A stretch of DNA of 64,000 nucleotides from Montifringilla adamsi (taxonomy: Eukaryota; Chordata; Aves; Passeriformes; Passeridae): positions 186,001-250,000 of the forward strand of contig JAGGNK010000114.1 in the NCBI GenBank assembly GCA_017590115.1. The letters run 5' to 3'. The notes under the pieces were generated by a model. That model searched no databases. It had not been told where the DNA came from and saw only the letters and a program-made list of their open reading frames with translations. Shown one piece after another: positions 1 through 11,300 of the stretch (position 1 is the first letter of the stretch; each line of letters starts with the position of its first letter). The translations under genes were made by a program, and so were the position numbers.

Positions 1-3000
1 AGGAAAACAGTAGCATTTTAAAACCTATGTGTACAGCCAAGAAAGTTTGTGGACTTTTCCCTCCTCCTCTCCAGCCAATACTTTGCTACCTCTTTTACAA
101 TGCCATTTCTATTGACGTAAAGCGAAGATAAGGAATGTTTGCCCATGCTGCCTTGCTCAGTTTTCCATGTGTGGCTTCTGGCTGATTTGCCATGTGTCCC
201 TGCTGAGGTCTCAGTCCATTTTCGACTGAAAGAGTCTGGGTTCTTGCTTGGCTTATCATGCCGACACAGCTGGCAACCCATTAATCTCCTGTTCCTGATG
301 CCTTTGCTTCAGTGGGAAAGTTCCAGTGCTTTTCAGTGGTTTGTATTTACAGCTAACAGAGGCTGGTGCTCAAAGCCCCTAGGTCACTTCTCCACAACTA
401 ACAGAGCTGGAAGAGGTTCAGCATTTTCATCCTTCTTGCTTGAACTCTCTCTGTCAAAGATATGGAGACCCGTAAAGCAGCAGAAGAAACAGGTTTGAAG
501 CCAGGATCACATTGTCTACCAGGAAGGCCCTCATTCACATCTTTAGTCTGAGGACTTCAAGACATCCACCTTCTCAAACACTGACAAACTGAGGCTCAGT
601 TTGCACTCAACAGAAGTTTTCCTCTAGAGCTTTGGGTTTTAGCACATGAATTCTGTCTGCTCCCTCACCAGGTAAAAAAGGACACTAATCTGTCAAGGTT
701 ATACAGCAAAGGAGTCCTTGGAATTTCATTCTGTTCAGAAAACTGTTTCAAACCAGACTGGTGAAAACACTACTTTGTGACAGTAAACCATTCTGGAAGG
801 GTTTGCCTCGTAGAGCCATGCTTGTAGTACTGTTTTGGCAGCTCTTTGTTTCAAAATCCAGCTCCAATGGACTAGACTTGCAATTTCTTGGGCCCAGCCT
901 TGTGCTAGCGAGGGAGTCTCAGGAAGAGATGGGATGCTTGAAAGGGAAATAAAACCTTATACTGTGTCTGGCTTCTATGTCTGATTATGTATACCTATTA
1001 TGGTTGAAAAGTGCTATCCTGAAGACTTGGGAATTGGAAGTTTTCATTCTGTCCCTGAAAAGAGAAATATAATGCCTGTGTAACTGCTTTCCAGTATACC
1101 AAACCTGCTCACAGTTCTCTCCCAAAGCAGATTGTGGGGTGGAGCATGGTGTGTTGAGAAGTGCCTGCTCCTCCCCAGCTGTGACTGCCAGCAGCAGGGA
1201 TGTGGGATGGACATAGCTGGCTCAGCTAAGCCAGAGAACCTGGGAGCCTCCACGTACACCTGAGCCAGGACAGTGGTGTTTTGGATGGCAGGGTTTGCTC
1301 CACACCAAGTGAATCCTGTTCTTTGGTTTCCTGCCTTTGTTTACCATGCAGCACAGAAAAAGCCATGACTTTCCTCCTCTGCTAAGCTGCCCTGGAGCTG
1401 TGGATGCTTTCCTGCAATTCCTGCCCTTAAAGTCAGGCAGCTATCAGGGAAGAACATCCTGCTCACTTTCAATAAAACTAACACTTGCATTGGCTTGTTC
1501 CAAGCCTTTCAATCCCCACCAAAGACATCCTAGCACCGCTTTTGAAAAAGATCTTTAAATGTGGAAAGGGAAAAGGCTTTTCAGCAGTGGCTATGGGGTT
1601 CTTCCAAGTTTGATACTAAGAGGAAGTGGCTGACTCCAAAAGAGATAACACTAAGACAAGTTGATGTTTTTCAGACTTTCAGAGTAACCATCTAAAAATG
1701 CATGGGACAAACTCTGCAAAGGCAGATCAGCACAGAAATATTGGCTGGGCCAAGCTTTCAGGGGTGGGAGGGTGCAGAAGCAGGCATGGGAGCATCCCTG
1801 CAGAGCAGACAGATCTCTCTGCTCTCCTCACATCCCAGTATTGTTAATAAAAGTGAAGGGTCCCATTAGGAAGCTGGTTTGACCCCTCATACAAGGATGT
1901 GTATGAGACGTGTTACTCACTAGTCTGCTCTAACAGGGAAGGGAATGCATAGGAAAAAGGAAAGTTTTCCCAGCTGCTGGAAAGAACCCTTGAAGAACAG
2001 AAGCATGGCTGACTAGGATTTTGACAGCTGTATTGGGAGTCCACCTAGGGGAACTAGTGGGGTTGTGCCAGCTAACGAAAACTAATAAGGGGATTCACCT
2101 GCTGGCTGACAGGCAGTCTGGCAAAGAGTACCTGTGCTGCAGACACCATGCCCATTTCCAGTGCAGGCAGCTCTGCTCTGGCTCCTCAGAGATGTGTCCA
2201 AACTGAGCTGTCTTTTCTCTGCTCAGCTCTCTTCCTCCATTTTTCCTACCAGTGTGCAGCATATTATCCAAGCATGTTTTCTTCTCCTCCAGCTTAGCTC
2301 TTGGACTTCCTCCCTCTCCAGATTATCTCTGAAAAAGGGGCTCCTGTGACAGAAACAGAAGAAGTTATAAATCCCAGTAAGCAGAAGAACAGTGAAATGC
2401 AATATACTCCAGGGCAGGGGCAGTTCCATCAGTCAGATGTTTGGCAAAGCTGGTATCTTTGTTATTTTTCTTACCAAGATATTTATCTGCCACCACCTAG
2501 GTCTTATCCAGGTGTCCCCAGTAGTGCCCAGGTGACCTGCTGGGTCCACTGCTTGAGCCAGCAGGGAGAGCTGTGGGAAGAGCTCCCAGCTCTGGTGAAC
2601 CCAGAGGGGTGTGGGGCAGCCCTAAGGCAGTGAGGGGCTTACACAACAAGTTGGCAAATTGGTGACTGTCACACAAAATCAGGACATGCAGTGCTTTTCA
2701 GCAACTGTGACTGCAGATCAGCTGAAAAGGATTTTGAAAGTGAGATAAAGGGCTCATCTCCCACCGTGGTTCTCCTGCAGAGGGAGTGCAGATAGGAGGC
2801 CAGGGTTAATTTGTTTTCTGAATTAACTAGGAATTTGGAAGCCTTGAAGCAATTGTGCTTTGTTTTGGTTATGTGAAGGTTTTTTCCAGGTTTATCTCAA
2901 CAACAGGTTTTGTCTGTGAGTTTTTGGTACCCTGTCCTAAATTCAATCAGAACTTAGCTGGCAGGGTGGTGAGAGTTTATTGTGTTAATAATGTGTGCTA

Positions 3001-3200
3001 CTTATTGATACAATTCCCCAGGTAGTGAAAACTACCCTGAAATCCATACATAGGGCATGAAAATGTTACTAAAAAAAGCTCTGGCAAATACATATTTTTT
3101 TAAAACTACAAATCAAATGTAAAAGTAGCAATATTCTGTACTTCTTTAGCCCTTTCCCCTCACAGCTCTCACAGAACATCCTCAAAGGCACTTCTCTAGA

Positions 3201-3220
3201 GTCAGAGCAGGTCAGAGCAG
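3201..3220. repeat. 10-bp exact tandem duplication
   Basis: The unit GTCAGAGCAG occurs twice in immediate succession (3201-3210 and 3211-3220). It is probably a slippage product with no evident function. Confidence 0.85.
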
Positions 3221-3310
3221 TCCTTTTAAAAAGCTGCCTTTTCTTTCCTGGGTTGCTGTCCTTTCCTTGCTCTCTCCCTCCCTTCCTATTCTTCCCCTTT
3301 CTTTTCTCAC
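3221..3310. repeat. Pyrimidine-rich tract
   Basis: This is an imperfect CT-rich stretch dominated by CCTT and CTCC words on the + strand. It is low-complexity sequence with no clear period. Open frames that cross it on both strands are compositional artefacts. Confidence 0.6.
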
Positions 3311-5175
3311 CAATTCGCCTGCCAATGATCAGCTCAGTTGAGTCACTGGGATCCAACTCTTCGAAAAATGGATGGAGTCATCACAGATGGATATTTTTCC
3401 AGATCTTCGGGTTGCTCTTCTTGATAAAGATCAATATCTTGGTGACAGTCCTGCAGAGCAGGCCATACTCTTCCCCTGAACAAACCGCAGTTCAGCACGT
3501 CATGTTCAGCATGCAGCCTCACTCCCTCTTCTCTCTCCCTGTCAAGCTTTTCAAGTTTCTGCAATAAAAGAAAAAAAAGAAAGCTTTCATTCTCCAAGGC
3601 CAGCATCCAGTTAATATTTTTTGTATCATAGGGAAAATGATAAGCCAGGGTATAACAATGACCTACTTCATGTCCTGATAAAATAATTTCCTCTCTCTGT
3701 CATTTTTCTTGAAGAATAACATTTGACTAACACAAGCATGTAGGACAGAGCAAAAGCTTTTCTGTGAACTGGCTGATAATGTGTCAGATTCAGCGCTGAG
3801 ACAGACAACTGCCACCCTGTTGACCTATGGGGAGTTAAGCCTGTTTATCCCCCAGCTTAGAGCTCTGAAAACAATTGGGTTCAGACCTGTAAGATGTGTG
3901 CCTGTGATAGGATTGAGGCCAAAATCTCAGAAACAGGGGCTATCTGTTAGAGCATCCCTCCATCAATGCCCCCTCAGGCCACTGCCACCACGGCTGCCCG
4001 GGAGCTGCTCTGACTTGCTGCTGTGGTGCAAACGGGTCCCCCCTCTACAAAACAACTGGTTAGCTCATCCTCTTACACAAAAGGCTACTGTACTGAGCAG
4101 GGTACATTACAGTATAGGGCAACCATGCAGCTCTGAATCCACTCACGCCCCCCTCCCTGAGCACAGAAACAATGCAGACTCTTATAGCTGTCGTGGGATA
4201 TGCAGCCTACTTAGCTCAACGCATCAGCTGTACTTGTCTGCTGAAGGTGTTTAAAAATGTACAATGCTTGCAGCATTGCATGAGGAGATTTCTCACGTCA
4301 TCTTTCGGTGCCTTTTAAATGGGTTCTCATGCAGCGCATATTGCCTGCCCTCTCATCTCCCACCTACAGGAGTTTTCCTTGTGGTTGTGCATCTTTTATC
4401 TTAATGAGTTCTCATCATGGCATCGATCCAGGACATGAATTTGCCATTTGCCATTGCTAGTAAGGGGTGACGTGGCTTGCACATCCTTGTGCCCTCAGTT
4501 GGGCCACAGCCTGGTGTGGTGTTAGAGATTGCAGTACATCTGCTCACCTTCTCTTTGCCAAAACCAGACAAAACAGATATAAATTCTCTGCTGTCATGAC
4601 TTCATCCTGTCAGGACACACTGCCCAAGATGGCCAAAGCCAACCAGCTTACAATCTTTACTGCATTTACTGTCAGCATACTTGCTGCATGCTGACTTCCA
4701 GCATCATATGCTGTTCCACAGTACTAACAAGGTACCTGATTTATGGGATACTGCTGAGAATAAAAGGTAGTTAAAATATAATTATAGTGTTTCTTTTATT
4801 TCTTTCCTTGCATAAATGTGGTATGAAGCTAGTCTGGTCTATTGACTTTTCTCCAATTTCTTGTTCCCTGAGGTTGAAAGTTCCTCTGGATTTCAGGAGA
4901 TGGAAAACTACCAGCTGCTGGGCTCTGGCAGAAGGGTAACACAAATCTTGGCTTGGAGATGGAGACTCCTCTTGACAGCTCCGCTCCTCAGGCACAACGG
5001 GCTTTTCCATCAAAGCTCATGTGTGCAGGAGACAACTTTCTTGGGTGCTGCTCAGAGCTTGAAGAAGGAACTCTGAGGGAACTAGATCCTAAAAAGCTGT
5101 ACCTCTTCCCGATGTGCATGCCTCTTGCCAGCAATGCCTTGTCTTGTGCAGAGATGCAGCTAGGCATACACTGGG

Positions 5176-5201
5176 ATGCAGAATAAAAATGCAGAATAAA
5201 A
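5176..5201. repeat. 13-bp exact tandem duplication
   Basis: ATGCAGAATAAAA occurs twice in tandem (5176-5188 and 5189-5201). The two AATAAA words inside come from the duplication and are not evidence of a transcript end. Confidence 0.9.
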
Positions 5202-7429
5202 ATGAGACACTGGGCTGCAAATGTGGCTCTGCCCCTTCACAGAGCAGCAGGGAGGAAATGCACCAGAAATAACAGTGTCCAGTCTCCATACTCCATGCAG
5301 TTCACCACAAATGACTAAAGATATTCCTTGTTTTAAGGAGATCCTGACTACCTCCAGAGTTTCACTGAAAAGCAACTTGTTTTCTATTCAGAAGAAGGCG
5401 CACAAGCCTCTGTGCAATTAATCAATTTTCCTTTTATCTCCCTTTAAGGAAAAAGAGAATCTATGGCAATTTTGGTTACTGGGGTTGGTACCTGACTTTG
5501 ATCAGGGATGTGATTTGTCATCTGCATTACTCTAATACTGAGCTTATACTGCTGAAACAGCATCGCCATTCAAGATGTTACCACACCACAGATAGCTCTG
5601 AGCTCCCTCACCATTACAGCACAGCAGCCACACAGTAATCTCAGGCCTTCCAGTGGGACACCTGCTGGGCTGCAGGCACCTAATACTGAATGAAATGCTG
5701 TGATTTTGCAGCCAGGTTGCCGTGGAGCACGCTTGCTGTATGGCTCTGTTATGGAGGCAGAAACCCAAGAACAAGTGTGGCAACAAGCTGCCATGGCAGT
5801 AACCTTTCAACCAGCTGCAGCTGTTTGCAAAGAGCCTGCAATGCACACATAATGTTTTTCCCCTTTCCCACAAGAATGAGCCAAATTAACATTATCCCGG
5901 CACAACTGCATCCATACTTAGGGAATTAGCTGCAGTAGTATTACTAAAGCAATTCAGCTCCTCTAGGTAGACAGGCTATAATTACACTAAATTAAAATAG
6001 AATGCTTTTGTTCTAACTTTGGCTTCCCCACGAGGAGTTGTACCAAAATAATCAAAGGTATGAATTAAGCCATTTCAGTTATTTTAGTATAAGCCTGAGT
6101 GCAGGCAGGCTCCTGCTCCAGTCCTTCTACCTTGGCAGAGCTCAGCTGTCTGGGTGATCTCTCACAGCTTCATCACAGAGGGATAAATGCATGAAAGCAC
6201 CCAATGGGAAGCCAGGTTTGGTTGTAGCTGGGTGCCCTGTGATGGCTCTCTCTGGGGCTAATGCCATATGGGACAGCACCATCTTTGTTCATTTAAGGGA
6301 AGGTAATTCTGCAGGACTGCAGTGTCCCACAGGAGGATCAATGGCCCCTATGGGTCTTGCGCATGAGGGTGACACTGAGCCTCTATGCTCTCTGCTGGCT
6401 GCTGTGCTCCACCCCTGCCTGGCTCTGCTCCCTGCAGGGAGTGGGTGCTGCTGAGCTGGCATGGGGCTCCAGGGAGATGTTTTTTTCCTACACCTTCAAT
6501 TGTACACACAGTGTATCCAACCTGGCATTTTTGCAGCTGCCAGGACCTTGGCTTTGGCCCTGCTTCCGAATGTCCAAAATGTCCGTGTGCAAAAGAGCCA
6601 TGGCCCTAAGGAGAGCCACAGTAACACTTCCCATGGAAGAGGCCAGGGCACTTAGGAAAAGATCAGCTGTACAGAGTGCTTTTTTCCATGAGACGTGAGC
6701 CTTTGCAGGGCCTTTGGTGGTTAGGCCACACCACTCCAGGGTTTACAGGATCACGAAGATGTCAGCTCCAGTGACCATGGGAAATACAGATGGGATTATG
6801 GGCAGCTGTAGCACACGCTGCCTCACATGGGTTTCCACTTCACTGAGGGAAATGGGGAAGCAGCACTTCAGGACTCACTGGCAACTCAGTGATGCTAAAA
6901 AATGGTAAACTGAAATCTCAACTCTGCCATAGACTTCTCAGCACTGATTCGGGTAAGTTCAGACATATGCACCTGCTGCCTGTCAAATGAGACACCCCAG
7001 ATTCTCCAGGTGGTGTGGTTCGTATTTTTACAGTGCTTTTAAGGTTCTTGTAAGAAATGTGTTAATAACATCTCCAGTTGAACACAGAGCCAGGCTATTC
7101 ATCAGCCTTTCATTTTCAGTGTTTTATTGCAAAACTTTCCATGGTCAACTTATTGAAAACGTGCTAAAGATGAGGTGCCCCCTTTCCTACTGGCACACGG
7201 CACAGTTTACCCCTCCCCAGGCGTGCAGGTGGAAGCTCACTCAGCAGCTTCCAAGGCAAACACGCCGAGGGCACCCGTCGGAATGTCAGGGCTCTCCTGC
7301 CCTGCTAAGCGCGACGCGAGTCCCTCAGCGAGCCGAGCGCTGCCCGGCCGGGCCGGACGGGCCCTCACACCGCCTCCGCGCGCAGGGGCCCGACGGGCCG
7401 GGCGGCACCACCCCCTCCGTCGAACCCAG

Positions 7430-7496
7430 CCAATGGCGCTGCGCGGTGGGGCGAGCGGGCCAATGAGAGGCGGGCCCGCGCAGCGGGGCCCGCCCC
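7430..7496 (+). promoter_or_regulatory. RHOU: CCAAT and GC-box cluster of the RHOU proximal promoter
   Basis: Two CCAAT pentamers (7430-7434, 7460-7464) are followed by GAGGCGGG (7467-7474) and CCCGCCCC (7489-7496). The CCAAT pentamer is the core of NF-Y sites and GC boxes are bound by SP/KLF factors. Their position 85-150 bp before the gap fits a TATA-less CpG-island promoter. That these factors act here is inference. Confidence 0.6.
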
Positions 7497-7581
7497 CTCT
7501 GCCTGCCCTCAACCGTCCGTGAGAGCGGAGGGGGGCGCCGCGGCGCCGCCTGGCGGCCGTGGCGTGCCGGGCCGCGCGGCG

Positions 7582-8139
7582 NNNNNNNNNNNNNNNNNNN
7601 NNNNNNNNNNNNNNNNNNNNNNNNNNNNNNNNNNNNNNNNNNNNNNNNNNNNNNNNNNNNNNNNNNNNNNNNNNNNNNNNNNNNNNNNNNNNNNNNNNNN
7701 NNNNNNNNNNNNNNNNNNNNNNNNNNNNNNNNNNNNNNNNNNNNNNNNNNNNNNNNNNNNNNNNNNNNNNNNNNNNNNNNNNNNNNNNNNNNNNNNNNNN
7801 NNNNNNNNNNNNNNNNNNNNNNNNNNNNNNNNNNNNNNNNNNNNNNNNNNNNNNNNNNNNNNNNNNNNNNNNNNNNNNNNNNNNNNNNNNNNNNNNNNNN
7901 NNNNNNNNNNNNNNNNNNNNNNNNNNNNNNNNNNNNNNNNNNNNNNNNNNNNNNNNNNNNNNNNNNNNNNNNNNNNNNNNNNNNNNNNNNNNNNNNNNNN
8001 NNNNNNNNNNNNNNNNNNNNNNNNNNNNNNNNNNNNNNNNNNNNNNNNNNNNNNNNNNNNNNNNNNNNNNNNNNNNNNNNNNNNNNNNNNNNNNNNNNNN
8101 NNNNNNNNNNNNNNNNNNNNNNNNNNNNNNNNNNNNNNN
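7582..8139. other. Assembly gap (558 N) inside the RHOU CpG island
   Basis: An unbroken run of N lies within very GC-rich sequence. It hides the RHOU start codon, the first part of the coding sequence and possibly the transcription start. All open frames that run through it are artefacts. The size may be an estimate, so reading phase across the gap cannot be trusted. Confidence 0.99.
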
Positions 8140-8354
8140 GGCGGCGGCGGCGCTGGGAGCGGCGCTGGGCGGCCGCTGCCGGGCGGCGGGGTCCGGGGCC
8201 GTGGCCGGAGCCGGAGTGGGCTCCGAGCCGCGGCGCAGCATCAAGTGCGTGCTGGTGGGGGACGGCGCGGTGGGGAAGACCAGCCTGGTAGTGAGCTACA
8301 CCACGAACGGGTACCCCACCGAGTACATCCCCACCGCCTTCGACAACTTCTCCG
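8140..8354 (+). CDS. RHOU: RHOU coding exon 1 (3' part)
   Basis: The first complete codon after the gap is at 8141. The exon encodes an Ala/Gly/Arg-rich extension of about 33 residues, then the beta-1 strand, P-loop and switch I. It ends after the first base of an Ala codon at G8354, followed by donor GTAAGT at 8355 (phase 1 intron). The proline-rich SH3-binding segment that human RHOU carries at its extreme N-terminus is not in the visible part and, if kept, lies in the gap. Confidence 0.95.
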
Positions 8355-11300
8355 GTAAGTGACCGGGGCGGCCGCGGGCACCGGGGCGGCGGGCGAGGGG
8401 TTCTGCCGTCCTGGGGAGCGACGCGTCCTGCCGGCCTGGCCGTGGCTGCGCTGCACGGAGGGGGCGCGATGTCCAGGTTCGGTGATTCCAGTATGTATTT
8501 ATGGGGAGCAGGGCTCCAGGAGCAGGACCGAGCTTGTCAGGCTGCCATCGCAGCCAGCAGCGCCGGCCGGTCTCCGGTGTAAAGGAGCCAGGCTGGCAGC
8601 GGGTGTCATGCCCGGCCGCGCGGCCAGAGCCGGGATTTAATTGGGAACCCTCCGGTGGAGAGCTTAGCGCTGTCGGGGACATCGGAAGCGCCTGAAGGGC
8701 AGGTTTAAATACTCGCCTTGTCTCGCCCTTACAAAAGGGGAAGTCCAGGGGTTTCTCTGCGGTTCAGCGGGGCTTTTCATGTCCCGGGCTGAATGTGTGC
8801 GAGGAAGTAAAGCTAAACCCCTCTAGCCGGCGAATATCCCAGACTGCCGGGCTCGCTCTCCGCGCTGCCTGCGGAGGACTTGTGCCGTCACTGCCTAACT
8901 CATCTCTTGTAGTAAAATTAATTGGAAATCCCTGAAGGTCTTGTTTGTGTTAGTCCCTTCCAGCTCTGCTAAGTTGTTAAATCTAAAAGAATTGAAGAAA
9001 ATTCAATTAGAATTAGAACTGAGGGACAGTAAATCTTCCTTTTAAATTTTTTTTCTTTAACGGAAAACATGTAAAGTTGAATTCACCGCAGTTTTCCCCC
9101 CTCCCTCCTTTCTCTCAAAAAGCTGTTGTGTCTGTCGATGGGAAGCCGGTGAGACTTCAGCTCTGTGACACAGCTGGTCAGGTCAGTGGAGCCACTTACT
9201 TGATTTACGTGACAGCGGGAGGGGAGAAGTGGTTGCTGTTGCGCAAAGTAGTCCTGCAAATGACTTCATGGATTTGAAAGTATTCCCAGTGTTTGATCAT
9301 GTTATTATCTGCTGTCATTTTCGCTGCTGCTTAAGTCACTGCTTTGCCTGTCTGTTCAAGGGTGGGGGATGTACAGTTTCTCCATATAGGGGCTGGGCAC
9401 AGGCTGCTGCTCTGCTGGCTCAAGCTGCAGCTCTGTTTAGCCTGACTAGAAAGGCTGAACATATTGGGGATTCAACGGCCACCTGGTTTTCTCTTTGAGC
9501 GGTTGTCACTGTCTTTATTTTTGCTAAATAACTGCGGGTTAAAGAATTAGGGTGTTCGGCATAAATGCATGCAAAGCAACCACAGCTGTAGGTGTCCAGA
9601 GACAGAGACTGTGTTTTTTGAAGGGGCAGAAGCTGGAGGGAGAAAAAAGTACTATTGGGTGCTGTCCCTGGAGGCTTCATATTTGCCATTCCCACCCGTT
9701 TAGAAAGTGCTTCTGCTGCAAAGCTGAGGTTTCCTGTAATCTGCAGCCTGAAGAGATGAGGGTGGCTGATGCCTCTCATCGCCTGCTTTGCCTGATACAT
9801 TAAAAAACCCATGTCTTACCATCTCAGATTTTCTGGAAGACCCACGTTTGTACCACCCTGAGCAGTGTGCAACACTGCTTCCCAGGGGTTGAGGCTGGAT
9901 AACCAAAAGTAGCCAAAAATATTTTGCTACCTCACTGCATTTGAAAGCAGTGGGAGTTAGGGTCTTGTGAAGATTTGTGGATCTAGGTCTATGCCTTCAC
10001 CAAAACCATGCTGAAAAATCTCAGTGGTCTTAACATACAAACCTATTTAGATGAGTAGTAACTGGGTGCCCTACTTAGGAATGGGGTTTTAAGGGCTATG
10101 CAGTAGTAGACAGCAGTGTGCCCTACAAAGCAGAGATAAAATCCTACAAACAGTCTTCTGCAGGTAGTGATATGAAGTCAAACAGCAGAACTGTCCCATG
10201 ATTTTGTGTCCTCCTGAAGAGATGGGGTGGTACTGCAACAGTCTTGGCTGTGCATGTTCATATGCAGAGCATGGCAGATGAAACTGGCATCAGGTGACAG
10301 CCTGTGGACATGCAGTGTCTGTGGAAAGGCAGCTGCAAGAGGGATGAACAGGTCCTGTCACCCCTTGCCTTCCCTGCCCTTAATGGTTAAGGTGTTTGCT
10401 CTGGTGGCCCAAGTGCAGCTGGATTGAGTAAAGTTACTGTCTTTAAAATGAAGGGGTTATCTAAACTGACAGAAATTGTCCTGAGTAAAAGATTCCTGAA
10501 AAGGAAGATACTTCAAGATACTTTGATAAAACGGCTGCTGAAATCTGGAGCTAAAAAAAGCTCTCCAGGCAGTGGGAAATTCTGTTTCAGCATCACTAGC
10601 CCGAAGAGGTGTAGGATCCCTGCAGGCCATGTACCTACCATTGAAATGGCAGAAGTGTACTTAGGATATAAAGGGAATTGTTTCATCTTAGTAAAAACCC
10701 TTCAGATCTAGGGTTTGCTTCCAAACCCATTGAATTGAGCCCTGTTGAGGTTTCACATGTAGCAAGAAGAGGCAATTACATGGCAAGGTGCCTTTCCACA
10801 AACAGCCCTGTTGTTCAGAGCAGCATCTCTCAGTAAATGTGGGTTTTTCTTGAGCTGAGTGGTGAGAGCCTGGTTTTCTCTGTGGCTCAATCTGAGAATC
10901 AAGAGAGCTAATGAATCTTACTTTTTGGACATTTTTATAAATGTCTCTCTCAGAGATGCTGCTGCAAAAAATTCATGTGAGCAGAACAAGATTTCTGAGG
11001 CTTCCAGGGGGCTTTAAATTGCATATTCTGGGCCTCCAGAGGCTTTAAAGCAAAATTTCACATCTCAAAAATTAACATGCAACTTGCAATTCATCAGTAA
11101 ACTGAGAGATATGTTCAGCTTTATGTTTCTGTGCCTTTTCAATTCCAAGCATTTGAGAACATGGTCCATTTTAATTAAATGTCACTGCAGCTGAGGCAAA
11201 TCCTTCCTATTCAGGCTGCTACCCTGGTTTTATCCTGCTGTCAGCATAAAAGCAGCCTGCCTGGAGTAACCCTTGCTTCTAGCTGCATTCTTCCATGAGG

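Larger units (their letters stand above)
1..7240. other. Non-coding region upstream of RHOU
   Basis: I see no exon, RNA gene or transposable element that I can name in this stretch. The open frames are short (160 residues or less), lack recognisable domains and have no supporting splice structure. Visible local structure is a pyrimidine-rich stretch at about 3221-3310, a 10-bp tandem duplication at 3201-3220 and a 13-bp tandem duplication at 5176-5201. Distal regulatory sequence for RHOU could lie here, but nothing in the sequence proves it. Confidence 0.6.
7250..8890. promoter_or_regulatory. RHOU: CpG island over the RHOU promoter and first exon
   Basis: CpG dinucleotides become dense at about 7255, stay dense to the assembly gap, resume at 8140 and thin out after about 8870. 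Such an island at a 5' end is typical of a broadly expressed vertebrate promoter. Within it are two CCAAT boxes 30 bp apart (7430-7434 and 7460-7464) and GC-box/SP1-like sites at about 7467-7474 and 7489-7496. I see no convincing TATA box. The transcription start should lie between about 7500 and the hidden start codon, but the gap prevents placing it. Confidence 0.85.

Noticed and set aside
3781..4254. 157-residue + strand open frame upstream of RHOU
   Set aside because: It has no recognisable domain, an ordinary length for this composition and no splice or promoter context.
7237..8362. Long open frames on both strands running through the N region
   Set aside because: They exist only because N codons contain no stops. 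Only the + strand frame after 8140 is real, and it is RHOU exon 1.
9077..9277. Open frame spanning RHOU exon 2 as a separate protein
   Set aside because: It includes intron sequence on both sides. The splice sites at 9122/9123 and 9181/9182 define a 59-bp exon.
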